Assembly (NCBI RefSeq): GCF_900142925.1
Contig: NZ_FRCN01000018.1
Location: 110,090-174,089 of the forward strand
Reading direction: 5' to 3'
Length of the DNA stretch: 64,000 nt
Origin: Chitinophaga sp. CF418
GTDB lineage: Bacteria > Bacteroidota > Bacteroidia > Chitinophagales > Chitinophagaceae
Below are positions 51,183 through 60,600 of the stretch, piece by piece. The notes beneath the pieces were generated by a model. That model was not told the origin of the DNA, ran no database searches, and saw nothing but the letters and a program-made list of their open reading frames with translations. The translations under genes were made by a program, and so were the position numbers. Position 1 is the first letter of the stretch. Each line of letters starts with the position of its first letter.

Positions 51183-51220
51183 AAAAAAGCAAAGGGCCCT
51201 GTGCTGAACAGGACCCTTTG
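51183..51220 (-). terminator. Terminator of serC
   Basis: CAAAGGGCCCTG at 51190-51201 pairs with CAGGACCCTTTG at 51209-51220; on the minus strand CTTTTTTC follows the stem. Confidence 0.88.
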
Positions 51221-51249
51221 TTTATATGATATTACTATCTACTAAATTA

Positions 51250-52320
51250 CTATGCCTTTTTCAGGCTGAAGTACTTCATGGCTTCCACCAGTACTTCCAC
51301 GCTTTCATAAGGCAGGGCATTATATAGAGAGGCGCGGAAGCCACCTACCAGGCGGTGTCCTTTGATGCCTACAATGTCTTCTTTCTTGCAGAATTTCAGG
51401 AATTCTTCCTCCAGGTCAGGTTTATCCATAATGAACGATACGTTCATACGGCTCCGGTCTTCCTTCTGTACGGTACCACGGAACAGCGGGTTCTGATCGA
51501 TCTCGCTATAAAGCAGTGCTGCTTTCTTTTCGTTCTGTTTCTCCATAGCAGCCGCGCCACCCTGGTCTTTCAGCCAGCGGAGTGTGAGCATGGAGATGTA
51601 GATAGCAAATACGGGAGGGGTGTTTAACATTGAACCGTTCTCAATATGATTGCGGTAGTCCAGAATGGTAGGGATCTTACGGCTTACCTTACCCAGTATG
51701 CTTTTACGAACAGCAACGAGTGTGGTACCGGCAGCCCCCATGTTCTTCTGTGCACCTGCATAGATGAGAGAGAACTTGTTAAAGTCCATTGTACGGCTCA
51801 GAATATCACTACTCATGTCCGCTATCAGTGGAACAGTTGTTTCCGGGATCTTCTGCCACTGCGTACCATAGATGGTATTATTGGTGGTGATGTGCAGATA
51901 GGAAGATTGCGGGGAAATATTAAACTGTTTGGGGATGTGATTATAACTGCTTTCTTTAGAGCTGGCAGCTATATCCACGAAGCCATACAGTTTGGCTTCT
52001 TTGATTGCCTTATTGCTCCATACGCCGGTATCGATATAAGAAGCCGTACCATCATTTTCAAGGAGGTTCATGGGTATCTGCATGAACTGCGTACTCGCAC
52101 CTCCGTGAAGATAAAGCACCTCGAAGTCATCATCGAGTTGCATCAGCTCTCTTACAAGATCCTTTGCCTCATCCAGTACAGCTTGAAACAGCGGTGTTCT
52201 ATGCCCTATTTCTAAAATTGACATTCCTGAACCTTCAAAGTCAATCAAAGCTTTACTGGCCTTGTACAGCACTTCATTCGGCAATATGGAAGGCCCTGCG
52301 TTAAAATTGTGCACCTTCAT
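51250..52320 (-). CDS. serC: Phosphoserine aminotransferase
   Basis: A 356-residue PLP-dependent class V aminotransferase converting 3-phosphohydroxypyruvate and glutamate into phosphoserine (serine pathway; also a PLP-synthesis step). MKVHNFNAGPSILPNEVLYK at 52320 is the standard SerC start; the frame to 52407 is leader. Phosphate-binding LYLHGGASTQFMQIP, GVWSNKAIKEAK, IADMSSDILSR, and the PLP-lysine motif YAGAQKNMG (about residue 190) are intact, as is GHRLVGGFRASLYNA. It has its own promoter and terminator. serA is not in the window. Confidence 0.95.
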   Translation of the reverse strand: MKVHNFNAGPSILPNEVLYKASKALIDFEGSGMSILEIGHRTPLFQAVLDEAKDLVRELMQLDDDFEVLYLHGGASTQFMQIPMNLLENDGTASYIDTGVWSNKAIKEAKLYGFVDIAASSKESSYNHIPKQFNISPQSSYLHITTNNTIYGTQWQKIPETTVPLIADMSSDILSRTMDFNKFSLIYAGAQKNMGAAGTTLVAVRKSILGKVSRKIPTILDYRNHIENGSMLNTPPVFAIYISMLTLRWLKDQGGAAAMEKQNEKKAALLYSEIDQNPLFRGTVQKEDRSRMNVSFIMDKPDLEEEFLKFCKKEDIVGIKGHRLVGGFRASLYNALPYESVEVLVEAMKYFSLKKA

Positions 52321-52454
52321 AGGTCGTTCTAAGTTAAATAAATTGTTAGCTTGTTCCACTTTGTTTGGTTTTGTCAGAGGAATGGAAAAAAAAGTATGGC
52401 ATTTCACTTATGATGCTGAACGCGTGTAGGATAAGGCTAAAAAGATAGTACTAA

Positions 52455-52462
52455 CAAAGATA
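52455..52462 (-). promoter_or_regulatory. Candidate -7 box for serC
   Basis: TATCTTTG on the minus strand (TAnnTTTG), giving a leader of about 130 nt before serC. No exact -33 was seen, though the upstream DNA is T-rich. Confidence 0.4.
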
Positions 52463-52504
52463 ATTTATATTTTTTTAAAATCGAAATTAATTGAGAAGAG
52501 GTTT

Positions 52505-53449
52505 TTAGCCTTCCTGTCTGCCGATCATGTCTGTTACCTGTTGCTGAAGAGGCTCATCTGCTACGTTGCAGTGTTGTAGCTTATTTAAGGCTGGCATGCC
52601 GGCATTGACCCAGGCGGTGTACCAATAGCTGGCTGTAGTGCTGATTGCGTCCCTCATACGACGTTCTACCATGTCCCCCAACATAGCGTGATAATTCTTT
52701 ACGTAAGCTGTTGCGTAATTTCGTATCAGTTTTCCATTGCGTTTTTCGTACGCAAATTTCCTGCCGGAGCTGCGCCTTTCGCTTAACATCTTTTCTACCT
52801 TCAACACAGTATCCGCTGCCATGGCGCTTTGCAAGACCATTTGCCATGTGTGGGCGCTGATATCCTTTATATAACCTGCCTTGCCTGTCCAGTACCGGAA
52901 TGTTCTATCTGCCATCAATTCGGGGATTCGGGATTCCCACAAACCGTGGATACCCTGTTGTCCTGTCAGTTGCCCGTTATGATTGGAGCAGGCGTGTAAT
53001 GGTACATGTGCATCGCCTACATAATGGCCTATATCGGCGCTGAGCTTTATGATCCGGTCAGCGTCACATTCCCGGAAGGCCTGTGTCAGCCTGGACATCA
53101 TCTGTCCGATATACCAGGGCAGGATGCCATACCTGTTCAATGTATCTGCCGTAAAGCGCAGTACTGCCTCCTGCCAGGAACGCGGCAGTTCGGGGAAAGG
53201 CGTTTGCCCATAATGATCGATATCTATATAATGCCGCGGGCCTTCTTCCGGAATGATATATCTCCTTTTGTCTGCATCTGTGGCATGTGTGGCGAGATAT
53301 TCCAGGTTGGGTTTGTAGAATACCAGCATATCCGGAGGTAATGTAAATACCGCCAGCCGGTTAATGCGCTGATGAGCAAAGAAACCCCAGCCATGGGCGG
53401 GAAGGGAAAGGATGGTTAACAGACTTATAGTCCAGCAGATTTGGTGCAT
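52505..53449 (-). CDS. Exported zinc-dependent phospholipase C / S1-P1 nuclease-like protein
   Basis: A 314-residue exported enzyme. MHQICWTISLLTILSLPAHG (start 53449) is a signal peptide, and the mature chain begins W-G-F-F-A-H-Q-R, where an N-terminal Trp and following His are trizinc ligands in this fold. Other ligand-bearing segments are HYIDIDHYG, and SADIGHYVGDAHVPLHACSNHNGQ, followed by GIHGLWESRIPELM. Zinc PLC and S1/P1 nucleases share this architecture, so phospholipid or single-stranded nucleic acid could be the substrate. Single gene next to a DUF502 gene. Confidence 0.85.
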   Translation of the reverse strand: MHQICWTISLLTILSLPAHGWGFFAHQRINRLAVFTLPPDMLVFYKPNLEYLATHATDADKRRYIIPEEGPRHYIDIDHYGQTPFPELPRSWQEAVLRFTADTLNRYGILPWYIGQMMSRLTQAFRECDADRIIKLSADIGHYVGDAHVPLHACSNHNGQLTGQQGIHGLWESRIPELMADRTFRYWTGKAGYIKDISAHTWQMVLQSAMAADTVLKVEKMLSERRSSGRKFAYEKRNGKLIRNYATAYVKNYHAMLGDMVERRMRDAISTTASYWYTAWVNAGMPALNKLQHCNVADEPLQQQVTDMIGRQEG

Positions 53450-53474
53450 GATTGTTTTTGAATATATGGCTAAC

Positions 53475-53500
53475 AAAAAACGGAGCCTGTTGGCTCCGTT
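53475..53500 (-). terminator. Terminator of the DUF502 gene
   Basis: AACGGAGCC at 53479-53487 pairs with GGCTCCGTT at 53492-53500 around a TGTT loop; on the minus strand the stem runs into TTTTTTG. It lies 25 bp after the DUF502 stop. Confidence 0.92.
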
Positions 53501-53525
53501 ATAATATTAGATAAAAATGTTGATA

Positions 53526-54164
53526 TTAAGCGTGTACTTCTTTTTTCTCATGCACCTCAATATTCGTCACACCGCCGCTCACGGCAAACTTCATGGCCTC
53601 ACCGGCTGAAACATTTGTCAGCGGTCTTACCTTGCTGACAGGCACCATAAATACTTTCCCGGTGATGGCATACGCATGGGGTACATATACTGCGGTATAT
53701 CCTTCCAGGCCCAGACTGGATACATCTGCCTGGGTAATGAAGCCCATTTCCCACACATCTACGCCATAGATCTGCACCAGCACGGGATGGTCGAATTTCT
53801 TTTTCTCGCCTACAAAGGCATCAAAGACATCCTTGACAGAGGTGTATATGTATTTAATGAAAGGTGTCCTTTCCAGCAGGTGGTCAAATAACGAAAAAAT
53901 GCGGCTCACAATAAAGGATGAGCTCAGATAGCCGACCGTGATCACCAGTACCAGTACCAGCACAAAGCCTACCCCCTTATAACGGAGGTATCTCAGCGGA
54001 GTTTCCAGGGGTACGATGTCTCTGGGAATAATATTATCAATGGTGATGAAAACCCAGTATAGTGTCAGCGCGGTAACGCCAATGGGGGCCAATATCAATA
54101 AGCCCTGGAAGAAATACCGTAATATGCGGGCCGCCAGAAGCCTAAGACGTTTTTTAGGAGACAT
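53526..54164 (-). CDS. DUF502 family membrane protein
   Basis: A 212-residue inner-membrane protein, start MSPKKRLRLLAARILRYFFQ at 54164 (the longer frame to 54296 is discounted). Two transmembrane helices (about 18-40, GLLILAPIGVTALTLYWVFI, and 65-90, GVGFVLVLVLVITVGYLSSS) flank a short loop. The cytoplasmic region carries PFIKYIYTSVKDVFDAFV, the DUF502 signature, and VFMVPVSKVRPLTNVSAGEA. Function unknown; the family is widespread. Confidence 0.88.
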   Translation of the reverse strand: MSPKKRLRLLAARILRYFFQGLLILAPIGVTALTLYWVFITIDNIIPRDIVPLETPLRYLRYKGVGFVLVLVLVITVGYLSSSFIVSRIFSLFDHLLERTPFIKYIYTSVKDVFDAFVGEKKKFDHPVLVQIYGVDVWEMGFITQADVSSLGLEGYTAVYVPHAYAITGKVFMVPVSKVRPLTNVSAGEAMKFAVSGGVTNIEVHEKKEVHA

Positions 54165-54340
54165 ATTGTTTAAATGCAAATACCTGAATAATCCGGGAAC
54201 CCCAGGAAATTGAATATCTGACGGCGTCAAAGTTACATCGTTTATTTTATCCTTTAGAATGGATCTATACAAACCTGTAAAACAATGCTTTATCAAATAA
54301 GGGGCAATGTACTGGATAACTATATTAAAAATAATTACGT

Positions 54341-54370
54341 TGGAAACTTTTGCGGTTTAAAAAGTTTCCA
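54341..54370. promoter_or_regulatory. TetR-type operator of the efflux operon
   Basis: TGGAAACTTTT at 54341-54351 and AAAAGTTTCCA at 54360-54370 are perfect 11-bp inverted arms with an 8-bp spacer. They cover the -33 element and the spacer of the promoter at 54349-54378, the layout expected for TetR autorepression. It lies 120 bp upstream of the tetR-like start. Confidence 0.7.
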
Positions 54371-54378
54371 TAGTTTTG
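54349..54378 (+). promoter_or_regulatory. Bacteroidota promoter of the TetR-RND operon
   Basis: TTTG at 54349-54352, 18-bp spacer, TAGTTTTG at 54371-54378 (TAnnTTTG). This is the best promoter match in the window and would give a leader of about 105 nt. Confidence 0.7.
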
Positions 54379-54490
54379 TTCCAGCATCGCAAATCAGTTG
54401 GAGAACCACCAGAAAACTATGAAGCCAGGACGGAAAACCGCCGTTATTACAAGTATTTAAAAAAAACAAGAACGCACATACAATCACAAA

Positions 54491-55102
54491 ATGGAAATAC
54501 AGGAACGTATTCTGGATACTGCATTCAGTCTGTTCTGTCAATTCGGAACACGCTCGATCACAATGGATGATATTGCCCAGCGCATGGGAGTGTCCAAAAA
54601 GACCCTGTATGCACATTTTGCTGATAAGGATGAACTGGTGGTACATGCCATCAGTGGTTACCTCAACAGAATGGATAAGGAGTGTAATGAGAACCAGGAG
54701 AAGGCCTCAAACGCAATTGACGAACTGTTCCTGGTCATGAAAATGATAGACCAGAGCTTCCGTAACATGAACCCGATTATCCTGTTCGATCTTCAGAAGT
54801 ACCATACCAAGGCCTACCAGGTGTTCCAGGAATATATGAACACCAATATGCAGAAAACCGTAAGACAGAATCTTGAGAGAGGGGTGCGAGAAGGATTGTA
54901 CCGGTCAGACTTCGACATTGGAATTATGACACAGTTCCGCATGGCCACCTCCATGTTATGTTTTCAGCCGGAGTTTTTTCCCTATGGGAAATACGATATG
55001 AGCAAAGTGCAGTGCATCGTGCTGGAACATTTCCTGTATGGCCTGGTATCACCTGAAGGGTATAAACGCGTGGAAGAGAACAAACTACAACTACAGAAAT
55101 AA
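54491..55102 (+). CDS. TetR/AcrR family repressor
   Basis: A 203-residue TetR-type regulator: N-terminal helix-turn-helix (about 8-52: RILDTAFSLFCQFGTRSITMDDIAQRMGVSKKTLYAHFADKDEL) followed by an all-helical ligand/dimer domain. It starts the four-gene efflux operon: tolC-like begins 4 bp after its stop, then HlyD and RND. The operator-promoter overlap upstream supports autoregulation, with release by a toxic ligand that the pump exports. Confidence 0.93.
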   Translation: MEIQERILDTAFSLFCQFGTRSITMDDIAQRMGVSKKTLYAHFADKDELVVHAISGYLNRMDKECNENQEKASNAIDELFLVMKMIDQSFRNMNPIILFDLQKYHTKAYQVFQEYMNTNMQKTVRQNLERGVREGLYRSDFDIGIMTQFRMATSMLCFQPEFFPYGKYDMSKVQCIVLEHFLYGLVSPEGYKRVEENKLQLQK

Positions 55103-55106
55103 ACCA

Positions 55107-56483
55107 ATGACCTTTATGCAACTTGACAAAAAGCACGCAGGATTGACCGGATTACTGCTGCTGCTGATTTTTCACTATGGGATGGCCCAGCAGCCCGCAA
55201 AACCACCGCTGCAGGACAATGTCCCACTGTCTGTAAAACAGGCAGTCGACTACGCGCTCGCCAATCAGGCCACTGTGCGTACCGCCAAACTGGATGAGCT
55301 CATCCAGCTGGCCAAGAACAAAGAAGTAAGCGGCCTGGCCCTACCCAACCTGGCTGGTTCAGGAACCTTTCAGCATAACCCGATTGTACAGAAGCAATTG
55401 ATTGATGCATCCAACTTCAGCGACACTGTACCCAAAGGTACACTGGTGCCTTTCTCATTCGGACTGAAGTTCAATGTGATCGGTGAAATAACGCTGAAAC
55501 AGGTGTTGTTCGATCCCAGCGTGCTTGTAGCCCTGCAGGCCCGGGAAACGTTGGAGCAGCTTGCTGCCAAGAGTGTACAGAAATCTGAGATCGATGTAAA
55601 GGTGAACGTGTATAAGGCATACTATAATGTGCTTTCCGCACGCCGTGCCATGGACATCCTTACCAATAACATCACCAACCTGGAAAAACTACTGGGTGAA
55701 ACCAAAGAGATCTATAAGAACGGTCTTGTTGAAAAGCTGGATGTAGACAGGCTGGTAGTACAACTCACCAACCTCCGTACAGAAGAAACAAAGCTCCGTA
55801 ATGTAACAGAAGTGGGGGTTGCTTCGTTGAAATATCAGATGGGGATGCCCATTCAACAACCCATCACCCTCACAGATACATTGACAACTGCAGAGATTAA
55901 ATCTGCAGCGGCTGCAGAGCAGTTTGATTATTCACAGCGTATCGAATACCAGTTGCTGCAGGCACAACGGAAAGCATACGAATACGATCTGAAGCGCTAT
56001 AAACTGGGAGTACTGCCTACGCTATCGCTGTTCAGTACAGCGGGTATGAGCCGTGCGAGTGATGAGTTCAACTATTTCAACCGTCAGACCTGGTATGGAT
56101 ATGTAGGATATGGTGTAAACCTGTCATTCACCATCTTCGGTGGTTTACAGCGCAGACGCAAAGAAGATCAGGCTTTCCTGCAGCTTAAGAAAGCTGAGAT
56201 CAGCCTGGAGAATACTAAACTCGGTATTGATATGGAACAGGCACAATCCACTTCCAATCTCCGGAATAATATCCTGACACTGGAAGCGCAGGAAAGTAAC
56301 ATGCAGCTGGCACAGGAAGTATACAATACCACGCAGACCAAATATCGTGAAGGGGTAGGATCCAGTCTGGAAATGAGCACTGCAGAAAATGAATTGCTCA
56401 CCGCACAGAACAATTATTTCAACGCATTGTACAATGCTGCGATCGCGAAAGTGGATTACCTCAAAGCATACGGAAAACTGTAA
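55107..56483 (+). CDS. TolC family outer membrane efflux protein
   Basis: A 458-residue outer membrane channel. Start ATG 55107 (MTFMQLDKKHAG; an ATG at 55116 is also possible), with a signal peptide (LTGLLLLLIFHYGMAQ). Two OEP repeats form coiled-coil hairpins (about 50-240 and 270-455), with LSVKQAVDYALANQATVRTA at the start of the first and KRYKLGVLPTLSLFSTAG in the second. Would connect the RND pump to the outside. 35 bp before the HlyD gene. Confidence 0.92.
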   Translation: MTFMQLDKKHAGLTGLLLLLIFHYGMAQQPAKPPLQDNVPLSVKQAVDYALANQATVRTAKLDELIQLAKNKEVSGLALPNLAGSGTFQHNPIVQKQLIDASNFSDTVPKGTLVPFSFGLKFNVIGEITLKQVLFDPSVLVALQARETLEQLAAKSVQKSEIDVKVNVYKAYYNVLSARRAMDILTNNITNLEKLLGETKEIYKNGLVEKLDVDRLVVQLTNLRTEETKLRNVTEVGVASLKYQMGMPIQQPITLTDTLTTAEIKSAAAAEQFDYSQRIEYQLLQAQRKAYEYDLKRYKLGVLPTLSLFSTAGMSRASDEFNYFNRQTWYGYVGYGVNLSFTIFGGLQRRRKEDQAFLQLKKAEISLENTKLGIDMEQAQSTSNLRNNILTLEAQESNMQLAQEVYNTTQTKYREGVGSSLEMSTAENELLTAQNNYFNALYNAAIAKVDYLKAYGKL

Positions 56484-56518
56484 GCTAATACTACAACTAA
56501 CTATTAACTCTTTATTAT

Positions 56519-57625
56519 ATGTCCAAGATATATCGTCCCGCTCTGTTGATCGTCGCTCTTATGGCCGCTTGCGGCGAGCCTTCGCCTGAGGCCAAACTGG
56601 CGGAACTTAAAAAGAAGGAGGCAGATCTGAAACAGCAGATTGCCACACTGGAGAAGAGTACTAAGAAAACGGATACTACTGAACAAAAAAAGAAATCAGT
56701 GGTAGTAACCGCCGTGGAAGATATCCTATTTGAACACTACATAGATGTACAGGGAAGCGTAGATGCAAGAGAGAACGTGAACGTGTCTTCCAAAGTGCCT
56801 GGCATTGTTACTGCCATACATGTAAAAGAAGGCCAGACTGTAAGCAAAGGACAGGCGCTGGCCCAGGTAGACGATCAGATACTGAGGGCCAATATGGCGG
56901 AACTGCATACTCAGCTGGACCTGGCCAATACCATGTTCCAGAAACAGCAGAACCTCTGGAATCAGAAGATCGGCTCCGAAGTACAGTACCTGAATGCAAA
57001 GAACCAGAAAGAATCACTCGAAAGGAGAATAGCTACCCTGCAGGACCAGATGGGACAGGCAAGGATCATATCTCCTATCAATGGTACCGTAGATGCGGTG
57101 ATCATTAAGCTGGGTGATAATGCGGCTCCTGGTAGCGCTGCTTTCCGTGTGGTAAATGGCAGCAACCTGCGTGTAGTTGCAAATGTTGCTGAAGCCTACG
57201 CCAGTAAGGTGAAAACCGGCGATCAGGTGGTACTGGACTTCCCGGATATTGATAAGCAGATCCGTACAAAAATAGGCTTTGCTTCAAAAGTAATTGATCC
57301 GGTAAGCCGCACTATCAAAGTGGAAATACCTTTACAGAATGATCCTGCACTGCGCCCGAATATGATCGTACGTCTGAAGATCGTGGATTATGTAGCGCCC
57401 AAAGCAGTAGTAGTACCTGTGAACATTATCCAGTATTCCCTCGGTAAACCTTACGTGATTCTGGCCCAGAACCAGGGCGGTAAATTAATCGCTAAGAGAA
57501 GAGAGATCGAAATGGGACGCACTTATAATGATAAGGCTGAAATCAAGAACGGACTGCAGGCTGGTGAACAGATAGTGACTATCGGTTACCAGGGCTTGAA
57601 CGATAATGACCTTATCCAGCTTTAA
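56519..57625 (+). CDS. HlyD/MFP-type RND periplasmic adaptor lipoprotein
   Basis: A 368-residue membrane fusion protein with lipobox LMAAC near residue 18, so it is anchored to the inner membrane by lipid. A coiled-coil segment rich in Lys/Glu occupies about 23-60 (KLAELKKKEADLKQQIATLEK). The biotinyl-lipoyl domain (VPGIVTAIHVKEGQTVSKGQALAQVD) encloses a second helical hairpin (about 120-185), followed by beta-barrel and membrane-proximal domains. Bridges the RND pump and TolC. 17 bp before the RND gene. Confidence 0.93.
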   Translation: MSKIYRPALLIVALMAACGEPSPEAKLAELKKKEADLKQQIATLEKSTKKTDTTEQKKKSVVVTAVEDILFEHYIDVQGSVDARENVNVSSKVPGIVTAIHVKEGQTVSKGQALAQVDDQILRANMAELHTQLDLANTMFQKQQNLWNQKIGSEVQYLNAKNQKESLERRIATLQDQMGQARIISPINGTVDAVIIKLGDNAAPGSAAFRVVNGSNLRVVANVAEAYASKVKTGDQVVLDFPDIDKQIRTKIGFASKVIDPVSRTIKVEIPLQNDPALRPNMIVRLKIVDYVAPKAVVVPVNIIQYSLGKPYVILAQNQGGKLIAKRREIEMGRTYNDKAEIKNGLQAGEQIVTIGYQGLNDNDLIQL

Positions 57626-57642
57626 TACTCTAAAACTGGTTT

Positions 57643-60600
57643 ATGCAAGACAATCTGAATAAAGAATTTAAACCCACCAGCTGGTCGATAGATAATAAGG
57701 TGAGCATTTATGTTGCCACCTTTATCCTGGCCCTTGCAGGTATCCTGTCATATCAGAGCCTGCCGAAGGAACAGTTTCCGGAGGTAGTGTTCCCCCAGTT
57801 CTATATCAGTACCATTTATAGCGGTACTGCTCCTGAAGATATGGAGACACTGGTGACAAAACCCATCGAAAAACAACTGGGTGGTATCTCTGGTGTGAAA
57901 TCTATCAAGAGTACTTCCATGCAGGATTACTCTGCCATCACCATTGAATTTGACGCCAGTGAGAATATGGAAACCGCCCGTCAGGAAGTGCGCGAGAAGG
58001 TGGATGATGCGAAGAAAGACCTGCCCAATAACCTTACACAGGAGCCACAGATCATCAAGATAGACGTATCGCAGATACCTATCATGAACGTGAACCTCTC
58101 CGGCGACTTTGACCTGCAGTCACTCAAAAAGTATGCAGACGAAATGCAGGACCGTATCGAGGCTTTGAACGAGATCACCCGTGTAGACATTGTCGGTGCA
58201 TTGGAAAGAGAGATCCAGATCAATGTAGACAAATACAAAATGGATGCGGCCAGGATCAGCTTTGATGATGTGGCGAATGCCATCGCAATGGAGAACCGCA
58301 CAATCTCTGGTGGTCTGGTATCCATGGATGGACAGAAGCGTACCCTGAGTGTAAAAGGTGAATACAAAGATGCATCCAAGATCCGTAATATCGTTATACG
58401 CAGTATGTCGGGCGCTGTGGTGTATCTGAAAGATATCGCCGAAGTGGTGGATGGTTTTGAGGAACAGGAAAGTTACGCGCGTCTGGATGGAAAGAATGTG
58501 ATCACCCTGAACGTGATAAAACAAAGTGGTAAGAACCTGATCGATGCTTCTGACAAGATCCGTTTGATCATTGATGATATGAAGAAGGATTATCTGCCTA
58601 AAGGTCTTGATGTGACTATTACTGCAGATCAATCCAATTCAACACGTGTTACCCTGCATGATCTGATCAATACGATCATCATCGGCTTCCTGCTGGTAAC
58701 GGTGATCCTGATGTTCTTCATGGGAGCAGTGAATGCGATATTCGTGGCATTGTCAGTGCCTATCTCTATGTTCATCGCTTTCCTGCTGATGCCTGCATAT
58801 GGATTTACGCTGAACATGATGGTGTTGTTCTCCTTCCTGCTCGCATTGGGTATTGTGGTGGACGATGCGATCGTGGTGATCGAAAACGTGCATCGTATCT
58901 TCTACGAAAGAAAGGACCTGGGTATAGTGAGGGCAGCGAAAGTGGCTGCAGGAGAGGTGTTCCTGCCGGTATTCTCCGGAACGCTGACTGTATTGGCGCC
59001 GTTCTTCCCGTTGCTGTTCTGGCCGGGCATTATCGGTAGCTTTATGTTCTTCCTGCCGGTAACGCTGATCACTACACTCGGTGCATCACTGATCGTAGCT
59101 TATATTATCAATCCTGTGTTTGCGGTTGACTTCATGGATCGTCATGAGGGGGAGAATCATCCTAAGCCGACGTTTAACAAGAAGTTCGTGATACTTACCA
59201 TCATATTTGCGGTTATCGCACTCATGGGGTATGCAGCCGGGAATTTCGGTATGGGCAACTTTACTGTATTCCTGTACCTGATGATCGTACTTGAGCGCTT
59301 CTGGCTGGGTGGTGTAGCCCGCCGTTTCCAGAGCAACGTATGGCCACGTGTGCAGGAGCGATACAAACGTATCCTTAAATGGTGTCTTGTAGGATGGCGT
59401 CCTATATGGATATTGGTGGGCACCTTCGGATTGCTGGTGTTCAGTATCATGCTGACTGTGATCCGTAGTCCCAAAGTAGTGTTCTTCCCACAGGCAGATC
59501 CGAACTTTATCTATACTTACATAGAGTTACCAATGGGTACTGACCAGAAGTACACAGACTCAGTCACACATATTATTGAACAGAAGATCACTGCCGTAGT
59601 AGGTCAGAAGAACCCGATCGTGGAGTCTATCATCTCCAACGTAGCAGTAGGTGCAGGCGATCCTTCCCAGATGGATATGAGTGTGCAGCCGCACAAGGGT
59701 AAGGTAACAGTAGCCTTTGTGGAATTTGGTAAACGTAACGGAAATTCAACCGTACAATACCTCGATAAGATCCGTAAGGCGGTGAGGGGTATTCCGGGTG
59801 TAGATATTACAGTAGAGCAGGAGCAGGGTGGTCCGCCAACCGGTAAGCCGATCAACATTGAGATTGCCGGTGACGAATTTGAAGAGCTGACTGCAGCTTC
59901 TGAAAAGATAAAACGTTACCTGGACTCTCTGCAGATTGGAGGGGTGGAAGAGTTGAAATCAGACTTCCAGAGCAACAAACCGGAGATATTGGTGAATATT
60001 GACCGTGAGCGTGCCAACAGAGAAGGTATTTCCACTACTACTATCGGTATGGCATTGCGTACGGCGTTGTATGGGCAGGAGGCATCCAAGTTCCGTGATC
60101 CGGAAGATGATTACAAGATCATGGTAAGGTTCAGGGAAGATCAGCGTAACAATATCAATACCCTGATGAACCTGAACATCGTATACCGCGACATGAATAT
60201 GGCGGGAGCGATTCGTCAGGTGCCATTATCCGCGGTAGCAGATATCAAATACTCCAATACTTATGCGAGTATCAAACGTATCGATCAGAAGCGTGTTGTA
60301 ACATTATATTCCAACGTACTGACCGGCTATAATACCAATGAGGTAGTACAGCAGATCCAGACAGCGTTGAACGACTTCCCGAAATCGCCGGGTATTACAG
60401 TGAAAATGACGGGTGAGCAGGAAGACCAGCAGGAGACTTCCAACTTCCTGGGGCTGGCGATGGTGGGCGCCTTTGGTCTGATTCTGATGATCATGGTGAC
60501 GCAGTTCAACTCTATCGGACGTCCGCTTGTTATTTTCATGGAGATATTGTTCTCGATCATTGGTGTGTTCCTGGGCTTTGCCACCTTTGGAATGGATATT

